Shown: positions 12,601-24,500 of the stretch, one piece after another
Layout of the letters: each line of letters starts with the position of its first letter
Position numbering within the stretch: position 1 is the first letter of the stretch
Assembly (NCBI GenBank): GCA_021442155.1
Contig: CM038218.1
Coordinates: forward strand, 55,713,277-55,777,276
DNA length: 64,000 bases
Source of the DNA: Cymbidium sinense
Lineage: Eukaryota > Streptophyta > Magnoliopsida > Asparagales > Orchidaceae
Direction: 5' to 3'
Program-made: the position numbers and the translations under genes
Notes under the pieces: model-generated
Told to the model about the DNA's origin: nothing
What the model saw: the letters and a program-made list of their open reading frames with translations, nothing else
The model's database searches: none

Positions 12601-13657
12601 CGCCAATAGGTTTCTTCCATGTTTTGATAATTAACCAAGTTATTCTTGGCAATGTTCAACTCCTCAAGTTTATTGGGATCGGTTGAGACGCCTCTTCAAG
12701 AGAACAAACCTCTTGTTCCATAGCTTTAAGATTTGTGAAAGGTTTTAAAAATGTGTTTGTTCCAATTGAGATTTTGTTTAAAATCTTTTGAGCTTAAGCC
12801 AAAGATGAGTCATACCTTTAACAGAATTATCCGAGAAAATAGAGGCCATCCAATTAGTGAGAGCGACATTGGTGAAGTCACTATGTTGGGTCCACATATT
12901 TTGAAATCTGAAAGGAGAGGGAGTAGACGGGTTAGGTGGGGGATTTTTGAAGGAAATCAAAAGAGGAGCATGGTCAAACAAAGTTCTGCTCAAATGCTCA
13001 ACAATGATAGTAGGCCACTGATTGATCCAAAGAGAATTAAAGAGGGTCCTATCAAGACGCCAAAGTCTAGAGTTGTGCCGTGAAGTTAGACAGTGAAACG
13101 AAACCAATGTCAATTGCAATCAAGGATCATATTTGAGAAGTCCTCCATGGAATGAAGGTTAGAGAACATCCTCCCCTTCTTTTGAACTAGCTATGATAGT
13201 ATTGAAATCACCTCCAACCAACCAGGGAAGGTTAGCAGGAAGCAAGGTTAAGTGATTCCAAAGGATGTTCCTACCACTCTATTACAAGAAGCATAGATAA
13301 AGAGCCAAAAGCCGATAAGTCACCTAAGGAGATTTTGACATTAACCAATTGGTCAAGATCATCAATGATGGAAATGGTGATGGAGTTGTGCCAAAAGCAC
13401 CAAATTTTATTATTAAGATTGAAGAAGAAATTATGAAAACCAAGGGATCTAGCGACAAAAGCAATCTTAGAAGAATTAATGAAAGGTTCAATAAGAACAA
13501 GTAACTTGATATTATGAACATGACAAAGACTCCTAACACGATTGCGGACAGAAAGAGACCCACAACCCCAGATATTCCAAATAAGAAAATTAATCATAAG
13601 GGGACAAAAAGGGAAAAGGAAAAAAAAAGGAAAAAGAGGAGAGAAATGATGACACAT
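9618..13657 (-). pseudogene. LINE A ORF2: endonuclease, reverse transcriptase, RNase H (frameshifted)
   Basis: About 4.0 kb, near 1,345 codons, normal for plant LINE ORF2 with RNase H. The apurinic-type endonuclease starts near 13,597 with WNIWGCGSLSVRNRVRSL and the conserved Glu in VLIEPF, and ends at FDHAPLL near 13,000 (family SDHAPL). Reverse transcriptase runs about 12,560-11,100 with SVAGPDGYMTHFFQHCW, WGDFRPISLC, LDIAKAFVNLSWDFL (first Asp kept) and GLRQGNSLSPSLF. The FADD active-site box is at 11,588-11,599 in a shifted frame. A zf-RVT cysteine/histidine region (CQCCSHIENVNHVF) lies near 10,450-10,500. RNase H follows with NTDGS (Asp codon 10,050-10,052), SELMA and HEGNACADYLANL near 9,745-9,705. 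The C-terminus is LPKYLRSVNDGLPYLRI. Two candidate starts exist: ATG at 13,655-13,657, and a second 60 bases downstream just before INFLIWN. Multiple frameshifts prevent one continuous protein in this consensus. Confidence 0.88.
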
Positions 13658-15042
13658 TACTTGTGTGGGGTGAAAGAAGAGCGAGTGGTTCTAGTGAAGT
13701 TATTATTAAAAAATTTTGCTTTGTAGGGTTTTTTGTTTTTAACAATTTGAAAGGGTTTATCTCCATTAGAAAGTGATTGATTTTTGGGTTCCAGAATAGT
13801 AGAAGAATCTATCAATGTTTTAGAAGAGGGGATTTCACCTTCTTCCGTATCGGATAGAGTGTGAGAAATTGGGTTCAATTGATTATCACTCTGAAGGGAA
13901 ATAGATGGGGAAGTTTTGGCACCATTCATAATACAAATATCTTTCTCAATATGTTCTGAAGCCATAGGGTCATCATTGTTTTGGTCCATTATATGATTCC
14001 CATTCAAATTGTTTAATTGGGTGTCCAATATAAGGCTACCATTCAGATTTTCTAGGATTTAAATGAAGCAAAGAGCTATCATGGGAAACCATTACTAGCG
14101 AGGGGGTGAGGTTAGGTAAATTGCCATTGGTATCGTCAATGGTCTTTTTAGTCCCAAGGTCGAGTGTTTTCCACAGTCGGTAGGAGGAGTAGGGAGAGAG
14201 GTTCTTTTGATTATTTTTAGGCACATATGCTAGAGTATTGGTTTTCCCAGTTCCATTAATGGTATTCATATTACGTGGTAAATTTTTTTAGAGATTAGGA
14301 TGAAGCACAAAGCATTCGTGATCGTGCGTGAATCTTGCGGTGAGTGAAAAGCGGAAAATTTTGAATTTGACTTTTGACTATATCCAAATTTTTTGGAGCC
14401 AATCCGAACCTCTTTGGGATATTTTTTTGTGATGTCTATCTCAACAAGAATACGAATGATAGATGGCCTAGATTTAGTGGCCGTTGCTTGGTCTATTTAG
14501 AGAGGCCTACCAAAAGGTATGACGACAAAAAACTTGATGAGTGACATAATGTATTCTCATGTTAGAAAAACAAGCCAAAGAGGGACAATGGGAGATTCCT
14601 CTTGACATCAAAGAGGGGCAACAATTTCAATAGCATTTGACAATTATGCACAAAGTAAGAAACGACGAAAACTCACAGTAATCTAAATCATTTGAGAGTT
14701 GAATAAGAATGTGATGGGGATCGATCAAGATAGAAAGTACCGATAATTTTAAACTATGAAAGAAAAGCGAATATTATCAAGAGTCAGGCGTCGGAGAATT
14801 TACCCACCAAAGTGAACTCGAAGGGCTTAGCAAGTTTCTCAACATCCTGATCTGAACACATTACTACCGGTAATCCATGATAAGATGTCAAAATGAGATT
14901 AACTGAAGCATTCGAGCTAGGGATCTTATCAGATAAAGCATCTTTGAATGATTTAACAACAGGTGCATTAACAGTGTCGAATCAGAAACAGAGTCAGAAA
15001 GCCAGACGTCGAGGCGACGGAGATTCGAGACGAGCCTGCCAT
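13657..15042 (-). pseudogene. LINE A ORF1: DUF4283-like / zinc-knuckle protein (interrupted)
   Basis: ORF1 of plant LINEs encodes the nucleic-acid-binding partner of ORF2. From a plausible ATG at 15,040-15,042 the reading gives SFKDALSDKIPSS, then EKLAKPFEFTLVGKFS (about 14,850), the hallmark of DUF4283. Near 14,500-14,400 comes ATKSRPSIIRILVEIDI then TKKYPKEVRI, the segment preceding a CCHC knuckle. HDHECFVLHP near 14,300 is the end of that knuckle; the first Cys pair is lost to a frameshift. An acidic, asparagine/serine-rich C-terminal part follows (SDTEEGEIPSS) and ends at a TAA overlapping the ORF2 ATG (TAATG). Stops and shifts break the frame, for example the TAA in GRPL-stop-ID near 14,497. 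Confidence 0.8.
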
Positions 15043-15165
15043 TGCTCTAATCAAGGGCGTCACATCTGGGGAGCAATCATCTTCAGTGAGAAATGCATAG
15101 AAGCAATTACAGACCAATCCAAGAGGGCAAAATCCTGAGAGGGAGCCTTGGCCGAGAGGAGAGGG
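15043..15165 (-). other. 5' leader of LINE A
   Basis: About 120 bases between the ORF1 ATG and the first telomere-like repeats. It is C/T-rich on the sense strand (CCCTCTCCTCTCGGCC). An internal promoter is expected for LINEs, but no specific element can be named. The precise 5' boundary is uncertain by about 15 bases because AGGGTTAG-like sequence occurs on both sides. Confidence 0.55.
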
Positions 15166-15929
15166 TTAGTTTTGTTCAGGGTTTAGGGTTTAGGCTTTGG
15201 GGTTTAAGGTTTAGGTTTAGGGTTTTAGGTTTTTGGGTTTGAGGTATAGGGTTTATGCTTTAGGGTTTAGGGTTTAGGGTTTAGGGTTTAGGGTTTAGGA
15301 TTTAAGGTTTTGGGTTTAGGGTTTAAGGTTTTAGAGTTTAAGGTTTAGGGTTTAGTGTTGTAGGTTTAGGGTTTAGGGTTTAAGGTTTAGGGTTAGTTTT
15401 AGGGTTTAGGGTTAGGTTTTTTTTATGTTAAGTAAATTAATAGGTTTAAGTTTATTTAATTTATCTTTTATTTATTTTAGTTTATTTTATTTTTATTTTT
15501 ATTTATGTTTATTTTTTATTTTTATTTTTATTTAAATTTTTACTTAGTTTATTTTATTTTATTTTTGGTTTATTTTACTTTTATTTTAAGTTTAATTTTT
15601 AATTTATTTAGGTTTTTTATTTGTTAGTTTAGTTTTAGTTTTTATTTATTTTATTTTTAGGTTTTATTTAATTTAGGTTTATGTTTTTAGCTTTTTAGTA
15701 TTTAGGGTTTAGGGTTTAGGGTTTAGGGTTTAGGGTTTAGGGTTTAAGGTTTAGGGTTAGCTTAATGTTTATGGTTAGTTTAGGGTTTAGGGTTTAGGGT
15801 TTAGGGTTGTAGGTTTAGGGTTATATGTTTAGGGTTCAGAGTTTAGGGTTAGTTTTAGGGTTTAGGGTTTAGGGTTTAAGGTTTTCAGGTTTTTATGGTT
15901 CAGGGTTTATGTTTAAGGTTTAGGGTTTG
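15166..15929. repeat. Telomere-like satellite between LINE A and the tandem duplication
   Basis: Heptamer-rich flanks, including six perfect TTTAGGG units at 15,701-15,742, surround a T-rich core that starts at the landmark GTTAAGTAAATTAATAGG near 15,430. No gene is seen. Confidence 0.88.
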
Positions 15930-18839
15930 GGGTTTATGGTTTAGGGTTTTAGGGTTTAGGGTGTAGGGTTAGGATTTAGGGTTTAGGGTTTAGTGTTTAG
16001 GGTTTAGGGTTTAGGGTTTACGATTTATAGTTTAGGGTTTAGGGTTTTGGATTTTGGGTTTTAGGTTTTGGGTTTTGGGTTTTAAGGTTTTGGCTTTAGG
16101 GTTTAGGGTTGTAGCTTTAGGGTTTATGGTTTAGGGTCAAGGTTATATTTTACGGTTTAAGGTTAGGGTTTTTTTTAGGGTTTAAGGTTTAGGGGGTTTT
16201 ATGTTTAGGGTTCAAGTTTTAATTTAAGTTTATTTTCAAAAAAAGTAAACTGGTAGGTTTTGGTTTTTTTTTTTTAGTTTAATTTTAGGGTTTAGGGGTT
16301 TTTTTATTTTTAAATTAAGTAAACTAGAAGGTTTAGGTTTATTTAGTTTATTTTTTATTTATTTTATTTTTATTTTGGTTTATTTTTTTTATATTTAGTT
16401 TAGTTTATTTGTTTAAGGTTTATTTGTTTTAGTTTATTTTTTAGGTTTAGATTTAGGTTTATGCTTTTTTTTAGTTTAGTTTTATTTTTATTTTATTTTT
16501 TAGGTTTAGGTTTTATTTTTTAATTTTAGGTTTAGGTTTAGGTTTTTATTTTATTTTTTTAGGTTTCGATTTTAGGTTTTTATTTTAAGTTTATTTTCAT
16601 GTTTTAGTTTTTAGTTTAGGTTTAGGTTTTTTATTTTATTTTATTGTCACTAGGGTTTAGGTTTAGGTTTAGGTTTAGGTCAAGTTTATTTTAGGTTTAT
16701 GTTTAGGTATTATTTATTTTAGTTTAGATTATTTTAAGGTTTTATTTATTTTAGTTTATTTATTTTATTTAGTTCAGGTTTAGTTTATTTTAGGTTTTGG
16801 TTCAAGTTTTATTTATTTTAGTTAGTTTATTATAGTTTAGGTTTAGGTTTATTTTATTTTGTTTAATTTAATTAATTTTCTTTTTTAAAATTAAGTTAAC
16901 CGGTATGCTTAGATTTATTTAGTTTATTTTTTTATTTATTTTAGTTTATTTTATTTTATAATTTTATTTAGTTTCTTTTTTAGGTTTTGGTTTAGGTTTA
17001 AGTTTATTTTTTTAGTTCAATTTTATTTTTATTTTATTTTTTTGGTTTAGATTTTAATTTTAATTTTTAGGTTTAACTTAGGTTTTTATTTTATTTTTTT
17101 AGGTTTAGGTTTTAGGTTTCTATTTTAGGTTTATTTTAGGTTTTATTTTTAGTTTAGGTTTAGTTTATTTTTATTTTATCTTATTTACTTTAGGTTTAGG
17201 TTTAGGTTTAGGTTTAGTTTATTTTAGGTTTAGGTTGAGGTTTTATTTATTTATGTTTATTTTATTTTAGCTTAGGTTTATTTTATTTTGTTTATTTTAA
17301 CTTTAGGTCTTTTTTTTAAACTTAGGGTTTAGGGTTTAGGATTTAAGGTTGTATATTTTATGGTTGGTGTTTAGAGTTTAGGGTTTAGGTTTTAGGGTTT
17401 AGTGTTTAGGGTTTTAGGGTTTAGGGTTTAGGGTTTACGGTTTAGGGTTTAGGGTTTAGGTATCTATTTTAGGTTTTGTTTTAGTTTTTTTTTAATTTAG
17501 GTTTAGGTTTATTTTTAGTTTATTTTATTTTATTTTATTCAGTTTAGGTTTAGGATTAGGTTTAGTTTATTTTAGGTTTAGATCTAGGTTTTATTTATTT
17601 AAGGCTACTTTATTTTAGCTTAGGTTTATTTTATTTTGTTTATTTTAGCTTTAGGTATTTTTTTAAACTTAGGTTTAGGGTTTAGGGTTTAGGGTTGTAC
17701 ATTTTATGATTTGGTGTTTAGGGTTTAGGGTTTAGGTTTTAGGGTTTAGGGTTTAAAGTTTTAGGGTTTAGGGTTTAGGGTTTAGGGTTTAGGGTTTAGG
17801 GTTTAGGGTTTAAGGTTTAGGGTTTTAGGATTTAAGGTTTAGGCTTTAGTGTTGAATGTTTAGGGTTTAGGGTTAGTTTTAGGGTTTAGGGTTTTGGTTT
17901 TTTTTATTTTTTATTTTTTTATATTTTTTTTATGTTAAGTAACTAGTAATTTTTAGTTTATTTAGCTTATTTTTATTTATTTTAGTTTATTTTACTTTTT
18001 ATTTTTATTTAGTTTATTTTGTTTATTTTAGATTTATTTATTTTAGTTTTGGGTTTTTATTTTAGTTTATTTTTTAGATTTAGGTTTTGGTTTAGGTTTA
18101 TTTTTTAGTTAAGTTTTATTTTTATTTTATTTTGTTTATTCAGGTTTTATTTTTTATTTTTAGGTTTAGGTTTATGTTTTTATTATATTTTTTAGGTTTA
18201 GGTTTTAGGTTTTTATTTTAAGTTTATTTTTAGGTTTTATTTTTTAGTTTAGGATTAGGTTTATTTTTATTTCATTTTATTTTATTTAATTTAGGTTTTG
18301 GTTTAGGTTTAGTTTATTTTAGGTTTTATTTATTTTAGTTTTGTTTATTTTAGTTTAGTTTAGGTTTATTTTATTTTGTTTATTTTAGGTTTAAGTTTAT
18401 TTCTAAGTTTAGGGTTTATGGTTCGAGTTTATGGTTTAGGGTTGTAGGTTTTAGGGTTTGGGGTTTATGGTTTAAGTTTTAGGGTTTAGGGTTTAGGGTT
18501 TAGGGTTTTAGGGTTTAGGATTTAGGGTTTAGGGTTTATGATTTAGGGTTTAGGGTTTTAAGGTTTAGGGTTTAAGGTTTATTGTTGTAGGTTTAGGGTT
18601 TATGGCTAGATTTAGGGTTTAGGGTTATGTTTTTTTGTTTTTTTTATTTAGGTTTTAGGGTTTAGATTTAGTATTTAAGGTTTAAGTTTAGGTTAGCAGG
18701 TTTATAGTTGATTTAGGGTTTAAGTTTAAGGTTTAGGTTGTAAGTTTAGGGTTATATATTTAGGTTGAAGTTTAGGTTAGTTTAGGGTTTAAGTTTTAGT
18801 TTTATAGTTGAGGTTTAGTGTTAAAGATTTAGGGTTTAG
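15930..18839 (+). repeat. Tandem duplication, unit 1 (about 2.9 kb)
   Basis: This unit is repeated from 18,840 with an offset of 2,909-2,916 bases and high identity, including odd landmarks such as TTCAAAAAAAGTAAACTGG (16,236 and 19,152), GTTAACCGGTATGC (about 16,890 and 19,808) and GATCTAGG (about 17,581 and 20,491). The unit mixes heptamer and T-rich blocks. The longest perfect TTTAGGG run I counted, seven units, is at 17,760-17,808. No gene is seen. Confidence 0.9.
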
Positions 18840-21500
18840 GGTTTATGGTTTAGGGTTTTAGGGTTTAGGGTGTAGGGTTAGTATTTAGGGTTTAGGGTTT
18901 AGGGTTTAGTGTTTAGGGTTTAGGGTTTAGGGTTTACGATTTATAGTTTAGGGTTTAGGGTTTTGGATTTTGGGTTTTGGGTTTTTGGTTTTGGGTTTTA
19001 AGGTTTTGACTTTAGGGTTTAGGGTTATAGCTTTAGGGATTAGGGTTTAGGGTTAAGGTTATATTTTATGGTTTAAGGTTAGGGTTCTTTTTAGGGTTTA
19101 AGGTTTAGGGGGTTTTATGTTTAGGGTTCAAGTTTTAGTTTAAGTTTATTTTCAAAAAAAGTAAACTGGTAGGTTTTGGTTTTTTTTTAGTTTAATTTTA
19201 GGGTTTAGGGGTTTTTTTTTTTTAAATTAAGTAAACTAGAAGGTTTAGGTTTATTTAGTTTATTTTTTATTTATTTTATTTTTATTTTGGTTTATTTTTT
19301 TTATATTTAGTTTAGTTTATTTGTTTAAGGTTTATTTGTTTTAGTTTATTTTTTAGGTTTAGATTTAGGTTTATGCTTTTTTTTAGTTTAGTTTTATTTT
19401 TATTTTATTTTTTAGGTTTAGGTTTTATTTTTTTAATTTTAGGTTTAGGTTTAGGTTTTTATTATCTTTTTTTAGGTTTTGATTTTAGGTTTTTATTTTA
19501 AGTTTATTTTCATGTTTTAGTTTTTTAGTTTAGGTTTAGGTTTTTTTATTTTATTTTATTGTCATTAGGGTTTAGGTTTAGGTTTAGGTTTAGGTCAAGT
19601 TTATTTTAGGTTTATGTTTAGGTATTATTTATTTTAGTTTAGATTATTTTAAGGTTTTATTTATTTTAGTTTATTTTATTTTAATTAATTCAGGTTTAGT
19701 TTATTTTAGGTTTTGGTTCAAGTTTTATTTATTTTAGTTAGTTTATTATAGTTTAGGTTTAGGTTTATTTTATTTTGTTTAATTTAATTAATTATCTTTT
19801 TTAAAATTAAGTTAACCGGTATGCTTAGATTTATTTAGTTTATTTTTTATTTATTTTAGTTTATTTTATTTTTTATTTTTATTTAGTTTCTTTTTTAGGT
19901 TTTGTTTTAGGTTTAAGTTTATTTTTTTAGTTCAGTTTTATTTTTATAATATTTTTTTGGTTTAGATTTTAATTTTAATTTTTAGGTTTAAGCTTAGATT
20001 TTTATTTTATTTTTTTAGGTTTAGGTTTTAGGTTTCTAGTTTAGGTTTATTTTTAGGTTTTATTTTTAGTTTAGGTTTAGTTTATTTTTATTTTATCTTA
20101 TTTACTTTAGGTTTAGGTTTAGGTTTAGGTTTAGTTTATTTTAGGTTTAGGTTGAGGTTTTATTTATTTACATTTATTTTATTTTAGTTTAGGTTTATTT
20201 TATTTTGTTTATTTTAGCTTTAGGTCTTTTTTTTAAACTTAGGGTTTAGGGTTTAGGGTTTAAGGTTGTATGTTTTATGGTTGGTGTTTAGAGTTTAGGG
20301 TTTAGGTTTTAGGGTTTAGTGTTTAGGGTTTTAGGGTTTAGGGTTTAAGGTTTATGGTTTAGGGTTTAGGTATCTATTTTAGGTTTTCTTTTAGTTTTTT
20401 TTAATTTAGGTTTAGGTTTATTTTTAGTTTATTTTATTTTATTTTATTCAGTTTAGGTTTAGGATTAGGTTTAGTTTATTTTAGGTTTAGATCTAGGTTT
20501 TATTTATTTAAGGCTACTTTATTTTAGCTTAGGTTTATTTTATTTTATTTATTTTAGCTTTAGGTATTTTTTTTAAACTTAGGTTTAGGGTTTAGGGTTT
20601 AGGGTTGTACGCTTTATGATTTGGTGTTTAGGGTTTAGGGTTTAGGTTTTTGGGTTTAGGGTTTAAAGTTTTTGGGTTTAGGGTTTAGGGTTTAGGGTTT
20701 AAGATTTAGGGTTTTAGGATTTAAGGTTTAGGCTTTAGTGTTGAATGTTTAGGGTTTAGGGTTAGTTTTAGGGTTTAGGGTTTTGGTTTTTTTTATTTTT
20801 TATTTTTTTATTATATTTTTATGTTAAGTAAACTAGTAATTTTTGGTTTATTTAGCTTATTTTTATTTATTTTAGTTTATTTTACTTTTTATTTTTATTT
20901 AGTTTATTTTGTTTATTTTAGATTTATTTATTTTAGTTTTGGGTTTTTATTTTAGTTTATTTTTTAGATTTAGGTTTTGGTTTAGTTTATTTTTTAGTTA
21001 AGTTTTATTTTTATTTTATTTTGTTTGTTGAGGTTTTATTTTTTATTTTTAGGTTTAGGTTTATGTTTTTATTATATTTTTTAGTTTTAGGTTTTAGGTT
21101 TTTATTTTAGGTTTATTTTTAGGTTTTATTTTTTAGTTTAGGATTAGGTTTATTTTTAGTTCATTTTATTTTATTTAATTTAGGTTTGGGTTTAGGTTTA
21201 GTTTATTTTAGGTTTAGGTTTAGGTTTTATTTATTTTAGTTTTGTTTATTTTAGTTTAAGTTTAGGTTTATTTTATTTTGTTTATTTTAAGTTTAAGTTT
21301 ATTTCTAAGTTTAGGGTTTATGGTTCCGAGTTTATGGTTTAGGGTTTAGGGTTGTAGGTTTTAGGGTTTGGGGTTTAGGGTTTAAGTTTTAGGGTTTAGG
21401 GTTTAGGGTTTAGGGTTTTAGGGTTTATGATTTAGGGTTTAGGGTTTATGGTTTAGGGTTTAGGGTTTTAAGGTTTAGGGTTTAAGGTTTAGTGTTTTAA
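18840..21500 (+). repeat. Tandem duplication, unit 2
   Basis: Second copy of the 2.9-kb unit; similarity fades after about 21,500. Small differences include a shorter perfect TTTAGGG run near 20,680 and several homopolymer length changes. No gene is seen. Confidence 0.9.
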
Positions 21501-24500
21501 GGTTTAGGTTTAAGGTTTATTTTAGGTTTTAGTTTATGTTTTTATTTTATTTTATTTTTTATTTTATTTTAATTTAGGTTTTTTTATTTATTTTATTTTT
21601 AGGTTTTATTTAGTTTAGGTTTATGTTTTTAGAATTTTAGGGTTTAGGGTTTAGGGTTTGGGGTTTATGGTTTCGGGTTTAGGGTTTAGGCTTGTGGGTT
21701 AAGGTTTAAATTAGTTTAGGGTTTAGGGTTTAGAGTTTAGGGTTTAGAGTTTTTAGGTTTTTAGGGTTTAAGGTTTAGTGTTTAGTGTTTAGGGTTTAGG
21801 GTTTTAGGTTTAGGGTTTTAGGTTTCCGGTTTAGGTTTAGGGTTAGGGTTTAGGTTTTAGGGTTTAGTTTTTAGGATTTAGGGTTTAGGGTTTTTACGGT
21901 ATAGGGCTTACGATTTATAATTTAGGGTTTAAGGTTTTGATTTGGGGTTTAGGGTTTTAGGGTTTCAGGTTCAGGGTTTAGGGTTGTAGGTTTATGGTTT
22001 AGGGTTTAGGGTTAAGGTGATTTTGTTTATGGTTTAGGGTTAGGTTTTTTTATAGGGTTTTGTGTTTAGGGTTTAGGGTTTTTCTTGTAGGTTAAGGGTT
22101 CAGATTTTAGTTTAAGTTTATTTTTAAAATATGTAAACTTGTAGGTTTTAGTTTTTTTTAGTTTATTTTTAGGGTTTATGGTTTAAGGTTTAGGGATTAG
22201 GGTCAGCTTAGGGTTTATGGGCTTTTTAAAAAAATTAAGTAAACCAATAAGTGTATGTTTATTTAGTTTATTTTTTATTTATTTTAGTTTATTTTATTTT
22301 TTATTTTTATTGGGTTTATTTTTTTTATTTGGTTTGGTTTATTTATTTTAGGTTTATTTATTTTAGTTTATTTTTTAGGTTTAGGTTTACGTTTAGATTT
22401 ATTTTTTAGTTGAGTTTTATTTTTATTTTATTTTTTAAGTTAAGGTTTTATTTTTTATTTTTAGGTTTAGGTTTGTGTTTTTATTTTATTTTTAGGTTTT
22501 ATTTTTTAGTTTATGTTTATGTTTTTTTTAATTTTGTTTATTTTATTTAGTTTTGGTTTAGGTTTAGGTTTAGGTTATTTTAGGTTTAGGTTTAGGTTTA
22601 ATTTATTTTAGTTTATTTTATTTTAGTTTAGGTTTAAGTTTATTTTATTTTATTTATTTTAGATTTTTTTTAAAGTTTAGGATATAGGGTTTGGGGTTTA
22701 GGGTTTAGGGTTTAAGGTTTAGGGTTGTAAGTTTTAGGGTTTGGGGTTTATGGTTTAGGGTTTAGGTTATAGGGTTTAGGGTTTAGGGTTTTAGGGTTTA
22801 AGGTTTAGGGTTTAAGTTTAGGGTTTAGGGTTTAGGGTTTAGGGTTTAGGGTTAAATTTTTTTTATTTTTTATTTTTTATGTTAAGTAAACTAGTAAGTT
22901 TATGTTTATTTAGTTTATTTTTTATTTATTTTAGTTTATTTTACTTTTTTTAGGTTTATTTTTATTTTCATTTTTATTTAGTTTTTATTTTATTTTATTT
23001 AAAGTTTATTTTATTTTTATTTTAGGTTTAGTTTTTGTTTTATTTTAGGTTTATTTTATTTTTATTTTTGGTTTAGTTTTATTTGGGTTTATTTTTTATT
23101 TTTATTTGGTTTGGTTTATTTATTTTAGTTTATTTTTTAGGTTTAGGTTTAGGATTAGATTTATTTTTTAGTTGAGTTTTATTTTTATTTTATTTTTTAA
23201 GATTAGGTTTTATTTTTTATTTTTAGGTTTAGGTTTAGGTTTTATTTTATTTTAGGTTTGGTTTTAGGTTTTATTTTTTAGTTTAATAGTTTAAGTTTTA
23301 CATTTTAGTTTAGGTTTTTAGGTTTAGGTTTAGGTTATTTATTTTAGTTTATATTATTTTAGTTTAGGTTTAAGTTTATTTTATTTTGTTTATTTTAGGT
23401 TTTTTTTTTAAGTTTAGGGGTTTGGGTTTAGGGTTTTAGGGTTTAGGGTTTAGGGTTTAAGTTTTAGGGTTTAGGGTTTAGGGTTTAGGGTTTAGGGTTT
23501 AGGGTTTAGTGTTGTAGGTTTAGGGTTTAGGGTTAGGATTTTTATTTATTTTTTATTTTTTATTTCTTATGTTAAGTAAACTAGTAGGTTTAGGTTTATT
23601 TAGTTTGTTTTTTTATTTAGGTTTATTTTTATTTTCATTTTTAATTAGGTTTTTATATAGTTTTTATTTTATTTTATTTTAAGTTTGTTTTATTTTTATT
23701 TTAGGTTTAGTTTTTATTTTATTTAGGTTTTTATGTTTTTTCTTTAGTTTTGGTCTTTATTTATTTTATTTTAGTTTAGTTTTTATTTTTATTTTTTTTA
23801 TTTTTAGGTTTAGGTTTAGGTTTTAGTTTATGTTTTTATTTTTTTGGTTTAGGTTTTTTTATTTATTTTTTTAGGTTTTATTTAGTTTAGGTTTAAGTGT
23901 TTAGCTTTATAGGGTTTAGGGTTTAGGGTTTAGGGTTTAGGGTTTGGGGTTTAGGGTTTTGGGTTTAGGGTTTAGCATTAAGGGTTAAGGTTTTAGGGTT
24001 AGCTTAGGGTTTAGGTTTAGTTTAGGGTTTAGGATTTAGGGTTTTAGGTTTTTAAGGTTTAGGGTTTAAGGTTGCACATTTAGGCTTATCGGTTTAGGGT
24101 TAGTTTTAGGGTTTAGGGTTTAGGGTTTTTTGGTTTTTAGGGTTTAGGTTTTAGTGTTTAAGGTTTAAGATTTGGGGTTTAGTGTTTAGGGGTTTTTATT
24201 TATTTTAGTTTATTTTGTTTTTTATTTTTGTTTGGGTTTATTTTTTATTTTATTTGGTTTGGTTTATTTATTTTAGTTTATTTTTTAGCTTTAGGTTAAA
24301 GTTTAGATTTATTTTTTAGTTGAGTTTTATTTTTATTTTATTTTTTAGGTTTTGGTTTTATTTTTTATTTTAGGTTTAGGTTTAGGTTTTTATTTTATTT
24401 TTTTAGGTATAGGTTTTAGGTTTTTATTTTAGTTTTATTTTTAGATTTGTTTTTTTAATTTATGTTTATGTTTATTTTTAATTTAATTTATTTTATTTAG

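Larger units (their letters stand above)
6062..15165 (-). mobile_element. LINE A: near full-length plant non-LTR retrotransposon
   Basis: Minus-strand element of about 9.1 kb. From its 5' end it carries a short leader, ORF1 with a DUF4283-like region and zinc knuckle, then ORF2 with endonuclease, reverse transcriptase, zf-RVT and RNase H, a 3.5-kb 3' UTR and a poly(A) tail (15 T on + at 6,062-6,076). Both ends abut telomere-like repeats: TTCAGGGTTTAGGG beside the 5' end near 15,170 and AGGGTTTAGGG beside the tail. No LTRs are seen. Frames are interrupted by many small indels and stops, some probably consensus errors because the copy from 58,501 reads through where this one shifts. Target-site duplications cannot be told apart from the repetitive flanks. 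Confidence 0.92.

Noticed and set aside
12751..13083. 110-codon + strand frame
   Set aside because: It is antisense to the LINE A endonuclease/RT linker; the minus strand carries the recognisable domains.
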